A stretch of DNA of 64,000 bases from Desulfogranum mediterraneum DSM 13871 (GCF_000429965.1 NZ_AUCW01000007.1:124001-188000); one strand, 5' to 3'; shown: positions 17,257-27,249, counted from the first letter of the stretch. Numbers and translations are program-made. Notes: generated by a model from the sequence alone, not told the origin.

Positions 17257-19530
17257 ATGTTAAGTAAAGAGTTGGAACAGGCCCTGATCAAGGCTATTAA
17301 AGAGGCCAAGAGCCACAGGCATGAATATGTCACTGTGGAACACATGCTCTACGGGCTGCTGCACGATGACCTTACCCGTCATATCATCGACAAGTGCGGC
17401 GGAAATAATGACAACATCAAAGACCGACTGGAACGTTTCTTCGAAACCGGCATGCCGGTGATCAAGGATAACGACGGCGATCCAGCCCAGACGGTGGCCT
17501 TTAACCGGGTGCTGCAACGGGCCGTCAGCCATGTCCAGAGTTGCGGCAAAAAGCAGGTGGATACCGGTGATGTCCTGGTTTCAATCCTGACCGAACCCGA
17601 CTCCCACGCGGTCTACTTCCTCGGCTCCGAGGGTGTGGGACGGCTTGAGGTGGTGGAGTACATCTCCCATGAACTCCCGGAAAAGCTCCAGAACGAGCCG
17701 CGCAAGCAATCCGCCCCCCCCCATGGCGCCCCCAAGAAGAAAGCAGCCAACAGCAGCAGCGATGCCCTGGAAGAGTTCACCGTCAACTTTGCCAAACGGG
17801 CGGCTGAAGGCTCCATCGATCCCCTGATCGGCAGGGACGGGGAACTCCAACGGATGATGCAGGTCCTCTGCCGTCGCAAGAAAAACAACCCCCTGCTGGT
17901 GGGTGAGCCAGGGGTGGGCAAGACCGCCATGGCCGAAGGCTTGGCCCTGCGGATCCACGAAGATGCCCTCACCCGCCAAGAGGAGCAACCGGACCCGGCC
18001 AAGATGGTCCCGGATCTGCTCCGGGACCACGAGATCTATATGCTGGATCTGGGGACCCTGGTGGCAGGAACCAAGTACCGTGGTGACTTTGAAAAACGGC
18101 TCAAGGATGTGATCGCGGCCATCGAGAACAAGGAAAACTCCATCCTCTTCATCGACGAGATGCACACCATCATCGGTGCCGGCGCCACCAGCGGCGGCTC
18201 CATGGATGCCTCCAACCTGCTCAAACCGGCCCTCCAGGCGGGAACCATTCGCTGTATCGGTTCCACCACCTACGAGGAGTACAGGAACCATATCGAAAAG
18301 GACCGGGCCCTGTCACGCCGCTTCCAAAAGATCGACATCGAGGAACCATCGGTGGAAGACACCTGCAACATCCTCAAGGGTTTGCAGTCGCGCTACGAAC
18401 AGCATCACAGCATCCGCTACTCCAAGAATGCCATTGGTGCCACCGCCGAGTTGGCCAACCGCTACCTCAACGATCGCTTCCTCCCGGACAAGGCCATCGA
18501 TGTCATGGATGAGGTGGGCGCCTTCTTCCGGCTCCAGGGCAAGGTGGGCAAGACCGTAGGCGTCCGGGACATTGAACGGATCGTGGCCAAGATCGCCCGG
18601 GTTCCGGTGACCAGCAAGACCAGTGACGACACCAGGGAACTCCGCAGCCTGGACAAGAAACTCAAATCCACCATCTTTGGCCAGGACGAGGCCCTCCAGG
18701 CCGTGGTCCGGGCCGTCAAACGCTCCAGGGCCGGCCTGGGCAATCCCCAGTCGCCCACAGGCTCGTTCCTCTTTGCAGGCCCCACCGGGGTCGGTAAGAC
18801 CGAGGTAGCCCGCCAACTGGCCCTGTCCCTCTCGGTCCACTTTGAGCGCTTTGACATGAGTGAATACATGGAGAAACACGCGGTGGCCCGTCTGATCGGC
18901 GCCCCTCCCGGCTATGTCGGCTTTGACCAGGGCGGCCTGCTCACCGATGCCATCCGCAAGCACCCCTACTCGGTGCTGCTCCTGGATGAGATCGAGAAGG
19001 CCCATCCCGACGTGTTTTCGATCCTGCTCCAGGTGATGGATCACTCCACCCTGACCGACAATTCGGGTCGCAGGGCCGACTTCCGCAACGTGATCCTGAT
19101 CATGACCACCAATGCCGGGGCCCGGGAGATGAGTGAACAGCCCATCGGCTTCCTCGGTGACTCCAAGGGTAAGGAACAGAAGGCCATCAAGAACCTCTTT
19201 GCCCCGGAGTTTCGCAACCGGTTGGATGCCATGATCAGCTTTGCCCCTCTGGAGATGGAGACCGTGGAGCGGATCGTGGACAAGATGATCGTCGAACTCC
19301 AGGCCCAGCTCTCCCAGAAGAGCATCGGGATCTCCCTGACCCCCAGTGCCCGGCGCTGGCTGGCCGCCGAGGGCTATGAACCTGCCTATGGGGCCCGCCC
19401 CCTGCGGCGCCTGATCCTCAAGGAGATCGGTGACCCCCTGACCGAGGAGATCCTCTTTGGCGCCCTCAAGAAGGGCGGCAAGGTCAAGGTCGGGCGCAAA
19501 AACAAGGCCATGACCTTCAACTACAGCTAG
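17257..19530 (+). CDS. clpA: ATP-dependent Clp protease ATP-binding subunit ClpA
   Basis: AAA+ unfoldase that feeds substrates to ClpP. The 757-residue protein has an N-terminal ClpN double repeat (residues about 1-140). The first AAA module has Walker A GEPGVGKT near residue 220 and Walker B LFIDEMHT. The second has Walker A GPTGVGKT near 510 and Walker B LLLDEIEKAH. The ClpP-docking loop IGF is in QPIGFLGDS. I chose the ATG at 17257 because it starts the conserved MLSKELEQAL; a TTG six codons upstream is in frame but less likely. It follows clpS. Confidence 0.97.
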   Translation: MLSKELEQALIKAIKEAKSHRHEYVTVEHMLYGLLHDDLTRHIIDKCGGNNDNIKDRLERFFETGMPVIKDNDGDPAQTVAFNRVLQRAVSHVQSCGKKQVDTGDVLVSILTEPDSHAVYFLGSEGVGRLEVVEYISHELPEKLQNEPRKQSAPPHGAPKKKAANSSSDALEEFTVNFAKRAAEGSIDPLIGRDGELQRMMQVLCRRKKNNPLLVGEPGVGKTAMAEGLALRIHEDALTRQEEQPDPAKMVPDLLRDHEIYMLDLGTLVAGTKYRGDFEKRLKDVIAAIENKENSILFIDEMHTIIGAGATSGGSMDASNLLKPALQAGTIRCIGSTTYEEYRNHIEKDRALSRRFQKIDIEEPSVEDTCNILKGLQSRYEQHHSIRYSKNAIGATAELANRYLNDRFLPDKAIDVMDEVGAFFRLQGKVGKTVGVRDIERIVAKIARVPVTSKTSDDTRELRSLDKKLKSTIFGQDEALQAVVRAVKRSRAGLGNPQSPTGSFLFAGPTGVGKTEVARQLALSLSVHFERFDMSEYMEKHAVARLIGAPPGYVGFDQGGLLTDAIRKHPYSVLLLDEIEKAHPDVFSILLQVMDHSTLTDNSGRRADFRNVILIMTTNAGAREMSEQPIGFLGDSKGKEQKAIKNLFAPEFRNRLDAMISFAPLEMETVERIVDKMIVELQAQLSQKSIGISLTPSARRWLAAEGYEPAYGARPLRRLILKEIGDPLTEEILFGALKKGGKVKVGRKNKAMTFNYS

Positions 19531-19540
19531 CCTCCTCTTA

Positions 19541-19580
19541 CCGCCGGCTGCGCAGGTCCTGGGACCTGGGCAACCGGCGG
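19541..19580 (+). terminator. Hairpin after clpA
   Basis: Two nested perfect stems: CCGCCGG (19541-19547) with CCGGCGG (19574-19580), and CAGGTCC (19553-19559) with GGACCTG (19562-19568). Only a weak T-tract follows. Confidence 0.55.
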
Positions 19581-19640
19581 TCCCCCTTGTGCCTCTCCGT
19601 TCCTGAAGTACAATTTTTTAAACCCACCCCTCCTAGCTCG

Positions 19641-19669
19641 TTGACTTTCTAGCGGTTTAACGATACTAT
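19641..19669 (+). promoter_or_regulatory. Sigma70 promoter of the outer-membrane protein gene
   Basis: TTGACT (19641-19646), a 17-base spacer and TACTAT (19664-19669) lie about 115 bases before the start codon. This is one of the cleanest promoter matches in the window. Confidence 0.75.
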
Positions 19670-19782
19670 TCTCCTAAGAAGATAATCGTCCCCCGAGCTC
19701 TCAAAGCCTGTAAGCAGCTGCTTTGTAAGTATATAATGAGTTCGAGCTCACCTTGAAAACCCAGTGGAAGGAGAACAGAACC

Positions 19783-21381
19783 ATGGTTAAAAAATTTTCA
19801 ATGCTTGCTCTGGCCGGGCTGATGGCCTTGCCGGCCAGCGGCATTGCCGGTGCCGGCGCAGCGCCCCAGGACCTGGAACGAAAGATCGACGAACTGGCCC
19901 GCCAGCTCGATGCTCTCAAGGCCCAACTGGCGCAGCAGAATGAAGCCATGGTTCAATACGGCGATACGGTCGACGATATGGATGAACTGCTCTCTGAAAA
20001 ATCTGAAGCCTGGGACCTGGCTGCCCGCTTCAAGTTTTACGGTGATTTCCGTGCCCGGGCCGATTACTACAGCGCCAGCAACCTCTTTGCCGCAGGCACC
20101 CCCCTGCAGATGACCGGGATGAACCCGGCCACCGGCCAGCCCATCTATGCCACCCAGTCCATGGGCAACCAGGAAAACGACACCATCCTGACCAACCGGC
20201 TGCGGCTCAACATGCGGGTCAAGGCCACGGAAAACCTGGAGTTCAAGGGACGGTTGGCCATGTACAAGGCCTGGGGCATGCAGTCCACCCCGGCCAACCT
20301 GGCCGGCGGCTACCCCATCTTTGACGGCAACACCACCCGCACCCCCAATGACTCGGCCCTCTATGTGGACCGGGCCTTTGTCAACTGGAACAACATCGGC
20401 GGCATGCCCATCTGGTTCTCCATCGGTCGCCGCCCCACCACCGACGGACCGCCGGCACATATCCGAATGGGCAACGACTCCAGGATGGCCACCCCTCCAG
20501 GCTACTTTGACTATCCCTTTGACGGTATTGCCCTGGGCTATGGTTGGGACTGGAACGTGGAGTCCATGGGGACCAGTCGGATCCGTTTCTGCTATGGCCG
20601 CGGCTTTGAAAACGGCCTCCAGTGGGACAAGGACACCAACCCCTATCCCCTGGATGACACCGACTTTGCCGGCCTCAGCTGGGATATACTCAAGAAGGGC
20701 TCCCGCTTCCTCAACCTGCAGGTCTTCGGGGTATACAACCTCTTCAACTACCCTGCCTTCAGCGATGACTTTGTCCGCTTCGGCGCCTCCTTTCCCCAGG
20801 AGGACGGCGGCTTCGGTCCGCAGATGGACCTGGGGCAGATGTACCATACCGCAGGGGTGTTCATGGACAAGGTCAGCAACCTGAACTACTTCATCGCCGG
20901 CGGCTGGAGTCACACCGACCCCAACGGCAACGGGATGTTCAACGACGTCTACGGTATGGCCATGGGCCAGGCCGGAGCCAACACCGGTTCAGAAGACGGG
21001 TACTCGGTCTACGCAGGTGTCCGCTACGACATGGACGATCTCGGTCTGAAGATCGGGGCCGAGTATAACTACGGTTCCCAATACTGGATCGCCTTTACTC
21101 CGGGGCACGACGACCTCTACATGTCCAAGCTGGCCACCCGCGGTAATGCCTACGAGCTCTACATGCTCTATGACCTGCCCACCGGCGAGGCGATCTCCAA
21201 GTATGCCCAGACCTTTATCCGCCTGGGCTGGCAGTACTATGACTACAACTATGCCGGCGGCTCCGACTACAACCTCAAGCCCTATGACCTGGACGACGAA
21301 AAGAGCGCGCTCCAGGCCCTGGGCCTCAACCCTGTGGAAAGCGCCCATCAGGTCTACCTGACCTTCGAGGCCTACTTCTAG
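19783..21381 (+). CDS. DUF3373-family outer-membrane porin-like protein
   Basis: The 532-residue protein has a signal peptide (MVKKFSMLALAGLMALPASGIAGAGA). A short coiled coil follows (DLERKIDELARQLDALKAQLAQQ, about residues 29-52) that may cross the periplasm or trimerise. The rest is rich in alternating aromatic strands and ends in AYF, the aromatic C-terminus expected of an outer-membrane barrel. The NDSALYVDRAFVNW and WFSIGRRPTTDGPP segments fit DUF3373 proteins of sulfate and iron reducers. The ATG at 19783 has AAGGAG ten bases before it. A strong promoter suggests abundant expression; a substrate cannot be inferred. Confidence 0.8.
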   Translation: MVKKFSMLALAGLMALPASGIAGAGAAPQDLERKIDELARQLDALKAQLAQQNEAMVQYGDTVDDMDELLSEKSEAWDLAARFKFYGDFRARADYYSASNLFAAGTPLQMTGMNPATGQPIYATQSMGNQENDTILTNRLRLNMRVKATENLEFKGRLAMYKAWGMQSTPANLAGGYPIFDGNTTRTPNDSALYVDRAFVNWNNIGGMPIWFSIGRRPTTDGPPAHIRMGNDSRMATPPGYFDYPFDGIALGYGWDWNVESMGTSRIRFCYGRGFENGLQWDKDTNPYPLDDTDFAGLSWDILKKGSRFLNLQVFGVYNLFNYPAFSDDFVRFGASFPQEDGGFGPQMDLGQMYHTAGVFMDKVSNLNYFIAGGWSHTDPNGNGMFNDVYGMAMGQAGANTGSEDGYSVYAGVRYDMDDLGLKIGAEYNYGSQYWIAFTPGHDDLYMSKLATRGNAYELYMLYDLPTGEAISKYAQTFIRLGWQYYDYNYAGGSDYNLKPYDLDDEKSALQALGLNPVESAHQVYLTFEAYF

Positions 21382-21405
21382 CACAAAGCGATCTGTTTCC
21401 ATTTT

Positions 21406-21440
21406 CTCCCGGAAAACGCCCGACAGGCGTTTTCCGGGAG
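21406..21440. terminator. Perfect 15-bp hairpin after the porin-like gene
   Basis: CTCCCGGAAAACGCC (21406-21420), a five-base loop and GGCGTTTTCCGGGAG (21426-21440). There is no T-run, so it may act as an mRNA 3' stabiliser or a weak terminator between the porin-like gene and pgeF. Confidence 0.6.
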
Positions 21441-21458
21441 ACTGCCCAAGGTGCCCCG

Positions 21459-22238
21459 GTGCCCACTTCCAACCCCTCGATCCCCCTCCTGCAGAGCCCA
21501 CTCCTGCCGACGCCCCATGGGATGTTCTGCCGCCACGGCGGGGTCAGTCCATCCCCCCATGCCAGCCTCAACCTCAGCTACCATGTCGCTGATCAGCCGG
21601 AACGGGTCCGCAGGAACCGGGCCCTGGTCAAGGCGCAACTGGACCTCCAGCTCCTGATCTCGGCCCAGCAGGTCCACGGCGATCAGATCCTGCGGATCTC
21701 TTCTCCCTTGGAACCTGCTGACAGGGTCGAACCCTACGGCTACGACGCCCTGATCACCGATCAGCCGGGGATCGGTCTGCTCATTCAACAGGCCGACTGT
21801 CAGGCGGTGCTGCTCTATGACCCCCACCACCAGGTGATCGGGGCCATCCACTGCGGCTGGAAGGGCAGCGTCTCTGGTATCATCGGCAAGACCGTGGAAC
21901 GCTTGGCAAGAGAGTATCGGAGTGTCCCCCGGGAACTGAGGGCAGTGATCAGCCCCTCCCTGGGGCCATGCTGCGGGGAGTTCATCCACTACCGCGAGGA
22001 ACTCCCCCGGTGGATGCACCGTTATCAGCCGACAGCCGACCATTTCGACTTCTGGGCCATCAGCCGGCACCAGCTTGCGCAGGCCGGCCTGCCGGCTGAG
22101 CAGATTCAAACCAGCGGCATCTGTACCCGCTGCAACCTGGACTACTTCTCCCACCGTCGCAGTGTGGCAGCAGGTCAGGCCTGTACCGGCCGCAACGGCT
22201 CGGTGATTGCCCTGGCGGCCAGGCAGACGCGACCCTAA
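21459..22238 (+). CDS. pgeF: YfiH-family (PgeF-type) protein
   Basis: The 259-residue protein belongs to the multicopper-oxidase-like YfiH/PF02578 family, whose members act as purine nucleoside phosphorylase/adenosine deaminase or as a peptidoglycan-editing factor. The metal-site residues are visible in QQVHGD, ADCQAV and HCGWKGS. A cysteine pair lies in GPCCGEF, with CTRCNLDYFSHRR near the end. The start is a GTG at 21459, immediately after the hairpin; no ATG suits. Which activity applies in this organism cannot be told from sequence. Confidence 0.88.
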   Translation: MPTSNPSIPLLQSPLLPTPHGMFCRHGGVSPSPHASLNLSYHVADQPERVRRNRALVKAQLDLQLLISAQQVHGDQILRISSPLEPADRVEPYGYDALITDQPGIGLLIQQADCQAVLLYDPHHQVIGAIHCGWKGSVSGIIGKTVERLAREYRSVPRELRAVISPSLGPCCGEFIHYREELPRWMHRYQPTADHFDFWAISRHQLAQAGLPAEQIQTSGICTRCNLDYFSHRRSVAAGQACTGRNGSVIALAARQTRP

Positions 22239-22293
22239 ACCGACAAACAGGGACGTCACTCGTCAGCTCGACCAGCAGGCCGCAGCCCGCGGG

Positions 22294-23025
22294 CTACCAC
22301 TCAAAGTCGCAGATCAACGGCGCATGGTCGGAATAGGTGATGGTGGGGATTTGAAAGTTGACCACCTTCAACTCCGGGCTGTGCAGGATGAAGTCCAGTT
22401 CCCGTTTCGGGCTTCTGGAGGGATAGGAGGGTTTCTTCTCAGGATTGGCGCTCACCAGACCGGTGGCTCCCAGGAACAGTTCCAATTCACGTTTTCCCCA
22501 GAGGACATTGAAATCACCGGCCAGAATCACCGGTCGATCCACCTCCCGGATGAGCCGATAGAGGCGCTCCAGCTGGTACTGCCGATTCTTGTAGGTCAGG
22601 GAGAGGTGGACCAGGAAGACCGTGACCCGCTCCATGCAGGCCTGGATAATCAAACGCTTGACCCCTTCCTCGAAATAGTGAAAACGATGGCTGACGATCT
22701 CCATCTTGGAGAGGATGGCATTGCCCTGGGATTTGAACAGCGGCATCCGGGTGGCCATGGAGTCAAAGGCATACTTGGTCTCGATCACATGGTCAAAAGC
22801 AAGTTGCCTGGCAATGTTCTCGGCCTGACACTGTTGGGAGGTCCGAAACGAGCCGCCATCCACCTCGACCAGGCCGATGATGTCCGGTTGCACCGACTCC
22901 ATGAAGGAGACGATCTTCTTGAGCTGACTGCCTGAGCGTTTCAGGTAGCCGGCAAAGGGAAAGGGCAGGTGAAAGCGGGTGCCGTGGCCGGTGGCATAAC
23001 GAATATTATAGAGTAGGAATCGCAA
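22294..23025 (-). CDS. Endonuclease/exonuclease/phosphatase-family protein
   Basis: The 243-residue protein carries the EEP-fold motifs in order: LLYNIRYATG at the N-terminus, IIGLVEVDGG (catalytic Glu near residue 54), LVHLSLTYKNRQYQ, ILAGDFNVLWG (catalytic Asp-x-Asn near 171) and YSDHAPLICDF (catalytic His at the end). Such enzymes hydrolyse phosphodiesters in DNA, phosphoinositides or sphingolipids. There is no signal peptide, so it is probably cytoplasmic. The substrate is unknown. It is separated from the upstream pcnB by about 200 bases and may share its transcript. Confidence 0.85.
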   Translation of the reverse strand: MRFLLYNIRYATGHGTRFHLPFPFAGYLKRSGSQLKKIVSFMESVQPDIIGLVEVDGGSFRTSQQCQAENIARQLAFDHVIETKYAFDSMATRMPLFKSQGNAILSKMEIVSHRFHYFEEGVKRLIIQACMERVTVFLVHLSLTYKNRQYQLERLYRLIREVDRPVILAGDFNVLWGKRELELFLGATGLVSANPEKKPSYPSRSPKRELDFILHSPELKVVNFQIPTITYSDHAPLICDFEW

Positions 23026-23229
23026 ATTCTGGTCCTTGCGGCTATCTTATTTTCAGGATGTTTCGATCACCCGCAGAGAGGTGCTGGCCCCGAGCATCTG
23101 CCCAGCCCACCGTTGTTGGAGCGCCGGGGGCAAGCTTGGACTATCGCCAAGAACGGCAGCGCAGGTCAGAGAAGAGGGCCTCTTGCAAGAGGTGGCTGCT
23201 CTCGCTTCGCGAAAAAACTCAAGGCGGAC

Positions 23230-24630
23230 TCAAGAACTGCGCAGACCGAAGACCCCCTCTTTACTGCTGCTGAACGCCGGATTCATCCCCCCCCTGCGGC
23301 CGGAGCCGTTGCCCTTGGACTTGACACTCTTCTCTGGAAGGAGTTCTGGAGCCGGCCCGCCTGCCTGCTCCTGCTGAAACGACTCGGCCTTGACCTCAAA
23401 GCTGCCCAGGGACTCCCGATAGAGCCCGTAAAAGCGTGAGCAGTCGCGGAAGTAGCTTTTCCGGCGTAACCACTTGGGAAGATTCTGCTCTTTACCCAGG
23501 GCATGAAAGGTGGGCAGGTTGATCAGCAGGGTGGCCAGGGAATCCTTGGCCATGCGTTTGATATTGAACTGTTCACCGATATGAAGATCAAGCTCAGCCC
23601 GGATCTTCTTGGCTAGCTGCTGATAGGCCTGACCGCGCACCTGGGTCTCAAAGAGCTTGAAGTGCCGCAGGGCCCAGGGCAGAAGGAGCACGGCCAAAAG
23701 CATGAACTCCGGAATCTGCACCGCCTTGCCCTCTTTCCTGGCGCCCTGCAGCCGATCCAGAACCTGCAACAGGCGCTGCAATTCTCCCCAGACCTGCTCC
23801 CTGGAGGAGGGGTCCTGGAGATAGGGGAGATACATGGGAAAGAGGGTCTCCCAGAGGGTGGTCTGGAGACAGAGCTCGGCCCAGGGCAGACTGGCTCCGG
23901 ACTGGAGGTCTTTGAGGATCTCATCGCGGAGGCGAGAGGGTGGGCAGAGGCTTAATTTCTCAGCATGTTTCTTGATGGCCTCCAGGGTCTGCGGATCAAG
24001 GAGAAAGCCGGTTCTGGCGGCATGGCGCACCGCCCGCATCATCCGTACCGGATCTCGGGTGAAACGCCGGTCAGGGTCACCCACCACCCGGACGATCCCC
24101 TGGTTGAGATCGTTGACCCCGCCGGTATAGTCTATGATGGTGTTGCTCTCGATCTCATAGAACAGGGAGTTGATGGTAAGATCACGGCGGAAGGCGTCCT
24201 CTTCCAGGGTACCAAAGGTGTTGTTATGGGGCAGGACCTGCTCCGGACCATTGAGATCAAACTCACTCTGGGAACGGAGGGTAGAGACCTCGATGATCTT
24301 GTTGCCGCGGAAAAAGACCTGGACCAGGCGGAAGCGCCTGCCGATGGTCCGCGAGTTGCGAAACAGTTTGCGCAGCTGTCCTGGTCGGGCATCGGTGGAG
24401 ATATCAAAATCCTTGGGCTGCTTCCCCAGGTAGAGGTCACGCACCCCTCCCCCCACCAGGTAGCCCTTGAAACCGGCATCTCTGAGCCGGTAAAGGACCT
24501 TAAGGGCCTCCAGGTCAAGTTGAGCCTCGCGAATCGGGTGTTCCGACTCTGAGATGACCAACCGCTCTCCCTGCCCTTCTCCCGGGCCGGCTATGCCGGC
24601 TATACTACCTGGTGTTTCGTCCACGTCCAT
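23230..24630 (-). CDS. pcnB: Poly(A) polymerase / CCA-adding-type nucleotidyltransferase
   Basis: The 466-residue protein is a class II nucleotidyltransferase that adds nucleotides to RNA 3' ends. The motif GGGVRDLYLGKQPKDFDI (about residues 59-76) gives the GG and DxD catalytic residues. RRDLTINSLFY and the RDPVRMMRAVRHAA motif follow. The long basic C-terminal tail (KSKGNGSGRRGG) and TIGRRFRLVQV favour poly(A) polymerase over a tRNA CCA-adding enzyme, as in the gammaproteobacterial pcnB branch. The N-terminal 25 residues are poorly conserved, so the true start may be slightly downstream. Confidence 0.88.
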   Translation of the reverse strand: MDVDETPGSIAGIAGPGEGQGERLVISESEHPIREAQLDLEALKVLYRLRDAGFKGYLVGGGVRDLYLGKQPKDFDISTDARPGQLRKLFRNSRTIGRRFRLVQVFFRGNKIIEVSTLRSQSEFDLNGPEQVLPHNNTFGTLEEDAFRRDLTINSLFYEIESNTIIDYTGGVNDLNQGIVRVVGDPDRRFTRDPVRMMRAVRHAARTGFLLDPQTLEAIKKHAEKLSLCPPSRLRDEILKDLQSGASLPWAELCLQTTLWETLFPMYLPYLQDPSSREQVWGELQRLLQVLDRLQGARKEGKAVQIPEFMLLAVLLLPWALRHFKLFETQVRGQAYQQLAKKIRAELDLHIGEQFNIKRMAKDSLATLLINLPTFHALGKEQNLPKWLRRKSYFRDCSRFYGLYRESLGSFEVKAESFQQEQAGGPAPELLPEKSVKSKGNGSGRRGGMNPAFSSSKEGVFGLRSS

Positions 24631-24681
24631 CCACTCATACTGATAATTCCCTCTATTGCCCCTGCCATCATCTCCACCGAC

Positions 24682-25659
24682 TCAGGCCTGGACCCGTTTC
24701 TCTTTATAGACCGCTTCCGCAGCCTTGACAAAACGATCAAAGATCTCCCGCACCGGCAGGATTTCATTCATCTTATAGGTATTGGCTCCGGAAAAGAACA
24801 GGCCATTTTCCAGATCGCCCTCAAGGGCCGCAGTGAGCCGGTCATTGATACAGTACTTATAGCTGCACTTCTTCAGACACTTGAACTCGCACTTCTTGGC
24901 CGAGACATCTTCTCCCTGTTCCATCTTTTGGATAAAGGGGGTTTTCACGGCCCGACCGGGAAGCCCCACCGGGGAGGGCACCAGGACGATGTCTTCTTCC
25001 TGGGCCCCGAGATAGGCCTGTTTGAACTCGTCTGCAACCGCACACTCCTCACTGAGGACAAAACGGGAGGCTATCTGGACACCGTCGGCACCGTAGTTGT
25101 CCATCATCTCGGCCATCTCCACCCCATTGGTGATCCCGCCGGCGGCGATGAGGGGAACCTTGGAGACCACCTTGCGGATGGCAGGGAACATGTCGCGCAG
25201 ACTCTTGTCCGTACCCAGGTGCCCCCCGGCCTCGGTGGCCTCGGCAATGATCGCGGCAGCGCCCAGCTTTTCCGCCAACTTGGCAAAGTTGGGGGAAGAG
25301 ACGATGGAGACTATGGGAATATTATGCTTTTTCCCGATCTTGAAGATATCCCGGGAAAAACCGGCGCCGGTGATGATCATATCCGCACCCGCCTCGATGG
25401 AGCCCATGACCAACTCATAAAAGTCCTTCATGGCGTACATGATGTTCACGGCAATAACGCCATCGGTGGCATTCTTGGCCTTGCGGATATCCTCCTTCAA
25501 CTCATCCACCGGAATCCCGGAGCCACCGATGGTGCCGATACCACCACATTCGGCCACAGGAATGGCCAGGGCCGAGGTGGACACCCGCACGGACATCCCC
25601 CCCTGGATAATAGGGATCTTGGCTATAAATGAGCCTATTTTCAGTTCTGGCAATTTCAT
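24682..25659 (-). CDS. Nitronate monooxygenase / FabK-like flavoprotein
   Basis: The 325-residue TIM-barrel FMN protein has PIIQGGMSV at about residues 16-24, EATEAGGHLG, IAAGGITNG and ASRFVLSEE. These are the usual FMN-binding and active-site segments of the nitronate monooxygenase/enoyl-ACP reductase II superfamily. An unusual cysteine-rich stretch, CEFKCLKKCSYKYC (about residues 249-262), occurs in one clade and might bind a metal or cluster. Both activities remain possible. It is transcribed divergently from hisS with a 327-base spacer. Confidence 0.82.
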   Translation of the reverse strand: MKLPELKIGSFIAKIPIIQGGMSVRVSTSALAIPVAECGGIGTIGGSGIPVDELKEDIRKAKNATDGVIAVNIMYAMKDFYELVMGSIEAGADMIITGAGFSRDIFKIGKKHNIPIVSIVSSPNFAKLAEKLGAAAIIAEATEAGGHLGTDKSLRDMFPAIRKVVSKVPLIAAGGITNGVEMAEMMDNYGADGVQIASRFVLSEECAVADEFKQAYLGAQEEDIVLVPSPVGLPGRAVKTPFIQKMEQGEDVSAKKCEFKCLKKCSYKYCINDRLTAALEGDLENGLFFSGANTYKMNEILPVREIFDRFVKAAEAVYKEKRVQA

Positions 25660-25875
25660 GCAACACTCTTTGGTTTAAAATAATAAAATGCAACAATTTC
25701 CGGAGCCATGGCCATGGAGAACACTCCTCGACACGACCTGTTCCCCCCTTGGCCGGGTGGTTGCCCACCCTCCACCTTTGCCATCTCCGCCAGGAGCGGC
25801 CCTCTCTTTCCAGTCACAGGGTGGCACCGGTACAGCCGTACTATATCCTTTTTAGCAGAAATGCGCCACACCGGC

Positions 25876-25904
25876 TTGACTTTTCGCCCGTTTTGCAGTT
25901 AAAT
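25876..25904 (+). promoter_or_regulatory. Sigma70-type promoter for hisS
   Basis: TTGACT (25876-25881), a 17-base spacer and TTAAAT (25899-25904) lie 80 bases before the TTG start. The rest of the 327-base spacer (25660-25986) would hold the divergent promoter; I see no other gene in it. Confidence 0.6.
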
Positions 25905-25986
25905 TTTTCGTTTTTCCCACAAGATTATCCTGCAATCCAAAACATACTACGGTATGTTTATTTGTATCCCACAACGGAGTACCCCT

Positions 25987-27249
25987 TTGAAAATTCAGGC
26001 TATTAATGGCTTTAAAGATATTCTGCCGGATCAGATGCTGCTCTGGCGACGGATTGAGCACACAGCGGCCGAGGTCTTCCAGCGATTCGGCATGCGGGAG
26101 ATCCGAGTACCGCTGATGGAAAAAACCGAGCTCTTTGTCCGCTCCATCGGTGAGGCCACGGATGTGGTCGAAAAAGAGATGTACACCTTCAGCGAGAAGA
26201 AGACCACCATGCGTCCCGAGGCCACGGCCTCGATCATGCGGGCCTTTATCGAGCATGGTATGCATGTCCAGCAACCGGTGCAACGACTCTTCACCATCGG
26301 CCCCATGTTTCGCCACGAACGGCCGCAAAAGGGACGACTCCGCCAGTTCCACCAGCTGGATGCCGAGATCGTCGGCGCCACCGAACCCCAGGTCGACGCC
26401 GAGCTCATCGCCATGGGCCAGCTGATTTTAGACGAACTGGGTCTCTCCACCAGCCTGGAGATCAACTCCCTGGGCTGCCAGGAATGTCGCCCCCCCTACC
26501 GCCGGAAGCTGATCAGTTTCCTCGAGGAACAGCGCGAAGAGCTCTGTGAGGACTGCAGACGACGGACCCATAAAAATCCCCTGCGGGTGCTGGATTGCAA
26601 GAAGACTGCCTGCAAAACAATCGCCCACCAGGCGCCCTCCCTCCTGGAGGACCTCTGTGAGGGCTGCAGCAGCCACTTTGCCCAGGTACAAGAGGGCCTT
26701 GACGCCCTGGAGATCCCCTTTACCCTCAATCGCTTCATGGTCCGCGGCCTGGACTACTACACCCAGACCACCTTCGAGTTCCTCACCGCTGATCTGGGCG
26801 CCCAGGCAGCCGTGGGTGCCGGCGGCCGCTACGACGGCCTGATCGAACAGCTGGGTGGGCCTGCACTCCCCGGGATCGGCTTTGCCATGGGCATTGAACG
26901 GCTGGCCCTGTTGATGGAACAGAACGCAGAGGAGCCCCTGGAGCAGCAGACCGATATCTTCCTGGCTGCCCTGGGTGAGCAGGCGCCCCAGCCCTGCAGC
27001 CGCCTGATCCACCAGCTCCGCAAGGATGGCCTGAAGGCTGCCATGGACTACAGCGGCCGCAGTCTCAAGGCCCAGATGAAACAGGCCAACCGCTGCCATG
27101 CCCGCTTTGTCCTGATCATCGGGGACAGCGAACTGGAACAGCAGCAGGGCGTACTGCGCAACATGCAGAGCCAGGAGCAGCAATCCTTTCCCCTGACCGG
27201 GTCCCCCCAGGAGCAGAGCCAGTCTCTGCTCCGGCTGCTGCAACTATAA
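25987..27249 (+). CDS. hisS: Histidine-tRNA ligase
   Basis: Charges tRNA-His. The 420-residue protein has motif 1, the histidine-binding TTMRPEATASIMRAFIEH, motif 2 RHERPQKGRLRQFHQLDAE and motif 3 GAGGRYDGLIEQLGG with GFAMGIERL, then a C-terminal anticodon-binding domain. I place the start at a TTG (25987) that begins the conserved KIQAINGFKDILP, seven bases after GGAG. An ATG 11 codons earlier gives an atypical extension. It forms the usual hisS-aspS pair. Confidence 0.96.
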   Translation: MKIQAINGFKDILPDQMLLWRRIEHTAAEVFQRFGMREIRVPLMEKTELFVRSIGEATDVVEKEMYTFSEKKTTMRPEATASIMRAFIEHGMHVQQPVQRLFTIGPMFRHERPQKGRLRQFHQLDAEIVGATEPQVDAELIAMGQLILDELGLSTSLEINSLGCQECRPPYRRKLISFLEEQREELCEDCRRRTHKNPLRVLDCKKTACKTIAHQAPSLLEDLCEGCSSHFAQVQEGLDALEIPFTLNRFMVRGLDYYTQTTFEFLTADLGAQAAVGAGGRYDGLIEQLGGPALPGIGFAMGIERLALLMEQNAEEPLEQQTDIFLAALGEQAPQPCSRLIHQLRKDGLKAAMDYSGRSLKAQMKQANRCHARFVLIIGDSELEQQQGVLRNMQSQEQQSFPLTGSPQEQSQSLLRLLQL